This document shows, piece by piece, positions 46,472 to 46,849 of a stretch of 46,849 bases of DNA. The notes below the pieces were generated by a model. It saw nothing but the letters and a program-made list of their open reading frames with translations. It ran no database searches and had not been told where the DNA came from. The stretch's first letter is position 1; the number at the start of each line of letters is the position of its first letter. The stretch lies in contig FN649742.1 of the NCBI GenBank assembly GCA_000310025.1, forward strand, positions 2,439,678-2,486,526. Reading direction: 5' to 3'. The translations under genes were made by a program, and so were the position numbers. The stretch comes from Ectocarpus siliculosus (taxonomy: Eukaryota > Sar > Phaeophyceae > Ectocarpales > Ectocarpaceae).

Positions 46472-46849
46472 AACCCCCTTTTTTTTTTTTTAAACCCCCT
46501 TTTTGGAACCCCCCCCAAAAAAAAAAATTTTAAAAAACCCCCCCCCCCCCCCCCCCCCAACCCCGGGGGCCTTGGAAAAAAAAAAAATTGGGGGGGGGGG
46601 GGGCCCCCAATTTTTTCCCCCAAAAAAAAAAAACCCCTTCTTGGGGGGGGGCCCCAAGGGTACACCGGGGGCTTTTTTTTTTAAAAAAAAAAAAAAAAAA
46701 AAGGGGAAACCGGGGGGGGGCGCCACCCCCTTTTAAAAAGGGGGGCCCCTTGAAAAAAGGGGGGGCCAAAAAAAACCCCCCCCCCCAAAAAAAAAGCACC
46801 CCCCCCCAAGGGGGAGCCCCCCAAAAAAAAATTTTTCCCCCCCCCCCCC
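46440..46849. other. Low-quality contig end
   Basis: Blocks of G, A, T and C homopolymers to the last base, the same texture as at 1-180 and beside the N gap. The frames on both strands are Pro/Phe/Lys/Gly artefacts of the runs. No biological feature can be called. Confidence 0.8.

Noticed and set aside
46468-46799. Pro/Phe/Lys-rich frames near the right end
   Set aside because: They are translations of homopolymer blocks in low-quality sequence.

Overview
This is nuclear DNA of a eukaryote. Genes are split by many GT-AG introns of roughly 40 to 1500 bases, the coding sequence is GC-rich, and the spacers are long, simple-sequence-rich and repeat-rich. Several proteins carry poly-Gln, poly-Ala or poly-Glu tracts. 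My best guess is a flagellate stramenopile, most likely a brown alga. The reasons are intron density, a Golgi sulfotransferase of the kind used on sulfated glycans, a tubulin-polyglutamylase subunit, and nearly strict alternation of neighbouring genes between strands, a trait I recall being described for Ectocarpus. This is inference; no marker gene fixes the species.

Layout: bases 1-180 and about 46440-46849, plus the flanks of a 100-N gap at 24750-24849, are homopolymer-block sequence that looks like low-quality contig ends. From left to right the supported genes are: two exons of a Pro/Gln/Gly-rich protein (minus, 1467-2675); a repeat-rich stretch (3.0-7.5 kb) with two apparent terminal-inverted-repeat elements; a small acidic ORF (minus, 8947-9270); an unrecognised type II membrane protein (plus, 11311-16260); a Gal-3-O-sulfotransferase-like enzyme (minus, 20041-25811); the 3' end of an unknown gene (plus, 27960-28543); a RING plus LON-domain protein (minus, 30830-35781); a 190-residue membrane protein (plus, 36170-37663); a TPGS2-like tubulin polyglutamylase subunit (minus, 39035-40786); and mitochondrial ribosomal protein uS15 (plus, 41649-44218). 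A weak candidate exon lies at 46145-46292.

I assembled the exon models by hand. Each internal junction was required to have splice sites and a matching codon phase, and family motifs were required to read across it where a family was recognised. Four models close completely: RING-LON, the 190-residue membrane protein, uS15m, and the 664-residue type II protein (apart from its family). The sulfotransferase closes except for one apparent single-base frameshift in its fifth exon. TPGS2 lacks a certain first exon and possibly a last one.

Two genes, the unknown type II protein and the sulfotransferase, are convergent neighbours. Both have a signal anchor followed by a long low-complexity stem and a lumenal domain, the usual build of Golgi glycan enzymes, so a shared secretory-pathway role is a reasonable hypothesis. 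The remaining genes look like unrelated housekeeping functions. The most striking non-coding signal is the 10-mer TACTGCTGTA, present 13 times (both strands counted) where about 0.1 is expected by chance.
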